DNA from: Catenulispora pinistramenti | Lineage (GTDB): Bacteria; Actinomycetota; Actinomycetes; Streptomycetales; Catenulisporaceae | Reading direction: 5' to 3' | NCBI RefSeq assembly: GCF_018274385.1 | Contig: NZ_JAAFYZ010000013.1 | Location: forward strand, 1 to 64,000 | Length of the DNA stretch: 64,000 nt | Shown here: positions 62,237-64,000 of the stretch, in pieces | How positions within the stretch are numbered: the first letter of the stretch is position 1 | How the letters are laid out: every line of letters begins with the position of its first letter | Made by a program: the position numbers and the translations under genes | Notes under the pieces: generated by a model | What the model saw: only the letters and a program-made list of their open reading frames with translations | What the model was told of the DNA's origin: nothing | The model's database searches: none

Positions 62237-63715
62237 TTACTTCTTACGGTCCTTGTTCTTCTGCCGGACCTTGACCGAGATCTGGATCGGGGAGCCGACG
62301 AAGCCGAATTCCTCGCGGAGGCGGCGTTCGATGAAGCGGCGGTAGCCGGCTTCGATGAAGCCGCTGGCGAACAGGACGAAGCGGGGTGGGCGGGTGGCTG
62401 CCTGGGTGCCGAAGAGGATGCGGGGTTGTTTGCCGCCGCGGAGGGGGTGGGGGTGCTCTGCTACCAGGGTGCCGAGGAAGGCGTTGAGTTTGCCGGTGGG
62501 GACGCGGGTTTCCCAGCCTTCCAGGGCTTGTTCCAGGGCCGGGACGAGTTTGTCTACGTGGCGGCCGGTGCGGGCGGCCAGGTTGACGCGGGGGGCCCAG
62601 CGGACTTGGACCAGGTCGCGTTCGATTTCGCGTTCCAGGTAGTAGCGGCGTTCCTCGTCCATGAGGTCCCACTTGTTGTAGGCGATGACCAGGGCTCGGC
62701 CGGCTTCGGCGACCATGGTGATGATGCGGAGGTCTTGTTCGGTCAGGGAGTCGCTGGCGTCGACCAGGACCACCGCTACTTCGGCCTTCTCGATGGCGCC
62801 TTGGGTGCGGAGGGAGGCGTAGAAGTCGGCGCCGTAGGTTTGGTTGACGCGGCGGCGGATGCCCGCGGTGTCGACGAAGCGCCAGGTCTTGCCGCCCAGT
62901 TCGATCAGTTCGTCGACCGGGTCGCGGGTGGTGCCGGCGGTGGCGTCGACGACGACGCGTTCCTCGCCGGCCAGCTTGTTCAGCAGTGAGCTCTTGCCGA
63001 CGTTGGGCTTGCCGACCAGGGCCACGCGGCGGGGGCCGCCCATCAGCTCGCCGAAGCGGACCGCCGGGGTCTGGGGGAGGGCCTCCAGGACCGCGTCCAG
63101 GAGGTCGCCGGAGCCGCGGCCGTGCAGGGCCGAGACCGGGTGGGGCTCGCCCAGGCCCAGGTTCCACAGTGCCGCGGCCTCGGCCTCCGTGCGCTCGTCG
63201 TCCACCTTGTTCGCGACCAGCACCACCGGCTTGCCGGCCCGGCGCAGGACGCGGACCACCGCCTCGTCGGTGTCGGTGATGCCGACTGTGGCGTCCACCA
63301 CGAACATCACCGCGTCGGCGGCGTGGATGGCCGCCTCGGCCTGGAAGGCGACGGCCTTGGCCATGCCCTCCACGTCCCGCTCCCAGCCGCCGGTGTCGAC
63401 CAGCGTGAAGCGGCGGCCGTTCCAGTGCGCGTCGTAGGACACCCGGTCGCGGGTGACGCCGGGCACGTCCTGCACCACGGCCTCGCGGCGGCCCAGGATG
63501 CGGTTGACCAGCGTGGACTTGCCGACGTTGGGGCGGCCGACGACGGCCAGCACCGGCAGCCGGACACCCTCGCCCTCACCGCGTTCCCAGTCCTCCGAGT
63601 CGAGTCCTTCGGCGTAGGCTTCGTAGTCGAAGTCCTCGTCAAAGTACCCCTCGGCGGTGACGGCGCCGGTGTCGGCGACGTCGCCGGGAGTGTAGTCCTC
63701 GGTCTCGGGCTGCAT
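62237..63715 (-). CDS. der: Ribosome-assembly GTPase Der (EngA)
   Basis: A 492-aa essential GTPase with two tandem G domains, acting in 50S ribosome assembly. First G1 is GRPNVGKS (60-67), with DTGGWE and NKVD; second G1 is GKPNVGKS (about 234-241), with DTAG and NKWD. A C-terminal KH-like domain follows ([27 protein letters not shown]). The acidic 50-residue N-terminal extension is usual in actinobacteria. It lies next to the plsC-like gene in core-genome order and marks undisturbed chromosome. Confidence 0.97.
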   Translation of the reverse strand: MQPETEDYTPGDVADTGAVTAEGYFDEDFDYEAYAEGLDSEDWERGEGEGVRLPVLAVVGRPNVGKSTLVNRILGRREAVVQDVPGVTRDRVSYDAHWNGRRFTLVDTGGWERDVEGMAKAVAFQAEAAIHAADAVMFVVDATVGITDTDEAVVRVLRRAGKPVVLVANKVDDERTEAEAAALWNLGLGEPHPVSALHGRGSGDLLDAVLEALPQTPAVRFGELMGGPRRVALVGKPNVGKSSLLNKLAGEERVVVDATAGTTRDPVDELIELGGKTWRFVDTAGIRRRVNQTYGADFYASLRTQGAIEKAEVAVVLVDASDSLTEQDLRIITMVAEAGRALVIAYNKWDLMDEERRYYLEREIERDLVQVRWAPRVNLAARTGRHVDKLVPALEQALEGWETRVPTGKLNAFLGTLVAEHPHPLRGGKQPRILFGTQAATRPPRFVLFASGFIEAGYRRFIERRLREEFGFVGSPIQISVKVRQKNKDRKK

Positions 63716-63800
63716 CAGGGATTCCTCGTGTCTTCAGTGGAAGCGTGCGGCCGATGCCCGCGGCCCCGCACTCAGGCGGGGCAGCCGGGTCCGGCTGTGT

Positions 63801-64000
63801 CTAATTGTCGCGCCCGGTGAGCTGCTTGGCGTACTGCACGTGCGCCGCCAGGCGGACCCGCAGTTCCTCGCTGATGGCGGCGATCTTCTGCCGCCGGCCC
63901 AGGCCCTCGGACCCCTGGGTCAACTCCGCCAGCGTCACCGGTGTTCCGTACACCAGGTCCAGGTGGGTGCGGGGGGTCGGCAGCGAGCCGACCGTCTTGC
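63801..64000 (-). CDS. Lysophospholipid acyltransferase (PlsC-like), 3' end only
   Basis: The last 65 codons of a gene that continues beyond the window: GSLPTPRTHLDLVYGTPVTLAEL, then RRQKIAAISEELRVRLAAHVQYAKQLTG. This matches the end of 1-acyl-glycerol-3-phosphate acyltransferases, which commonly precede der in actinomycetes. Catalytic HxxxxD motifs would be upstream and are not visible. The protein would add the second acyl chain to phospholipids at the membrane. Confidence 0.7.
   Translation of the reverse strand, partial: KTVGSLPTPRTHLDLVYGTPVTLAELTQGSEGLGRRQKIAAISEELRVRLAAHVQYAKQLTGRDN

Noticed and set aside
62231-62989. Plus-strand open frame opposite der
   Set aside because: Low-complexity Gly/Ala/Asp shadow of a core gene on the other strand.

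Overview
The window is high-GC DNA with strongly GC-biased third codon positions, GTG starts, many TetR regulators and secreted sugar-binding proteins. This suggests a soil actinomycete of the Streptomyces/Catenulispora type; the species cannot be told from the sequence. The only clear core-genome block is the right end (about 62.0-64.0 kb): tRNA-Pro(GGG), the GTPase gene der and the end of a plsC-like acyltransferase gene. The rest is accessory DNA with many broken genes.

Layout. 0.1-7.4 kb: a secreted GH87-type alpha-1,3-glucanase, a divergent MBL-hydrolase/MerR pair, and a DUF885 peptidase with an amidohydrolase. 7.6-16.3 kb: small-molecule oxidation and detoxification modules run by TetR and HxlR regulators (two tandem TetR genes, FAD monooxygenase, VOC protein, enoyl-CoA hydratase, a decayed aldo/keto reductase, TetR, alpha/beta hydrolase, CMD-like protein). 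16.5-17.7 kb: a snapalysin-like protease, then the tail of a dead tyrosine integrase next to a 40-bp copy of the 3' half of tRNA-Pro.

That 40-bp sequence recurs exactly inside the intact tRNA-Pro at 62.03 kb. The 44 kb between the copies (17,686-62,069) is therefore read as a tRNA-Pro genomic island, probably built by repeated insertion. It carries: fragments and a ricin-type lectin (18-20 kb); hydrolase/cupin/TetR genes (20-22.3 kb); a TetR-controlled SDR-hydrolase-SDR operon with three matching operators (24.5-27.7 kb); a divergent pair made of a 2,091-aa secreted lectin/LamG protein and a 2,432-aa RHS toxin with HINT and HNH domains (29.5-43.3 kb); an overlapping DUF4265 immunity gene and a spare toxin-tail/putative-immunity cassette (43.3-44.8 kb); a zone of disabled integrase and IS630/ISL3 transposases (44.8-47.9 kb); a LAL-type LuxR regulator and an S9 peptidase (48-53 kb); and a tightly coupled six-gene operon on the minus strand (60.2 to 53.3 kb).

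The six-gene operon is the best candidate for an undescribed system: radical SAM enzyme, ureohydrolase-fold enzyme, 2-oxoglutarate/Fe oxygenase-like protein, MFS exporter, GNAT/FemAB-like transferase and aminoglycoside-phosphotransferase-like kinase. Five of its junctions overlap or nearly touch. It resembles a compact natural-product pathway acting on a guanidino (arginine-like) substrate, with export and self-protection; that is inference from gene families.

Decay is widespread: at least five integrase or transposase genes and several metabolic genes carry frameshifts, internal deletions or lost catalytic residues that can be located to the base.
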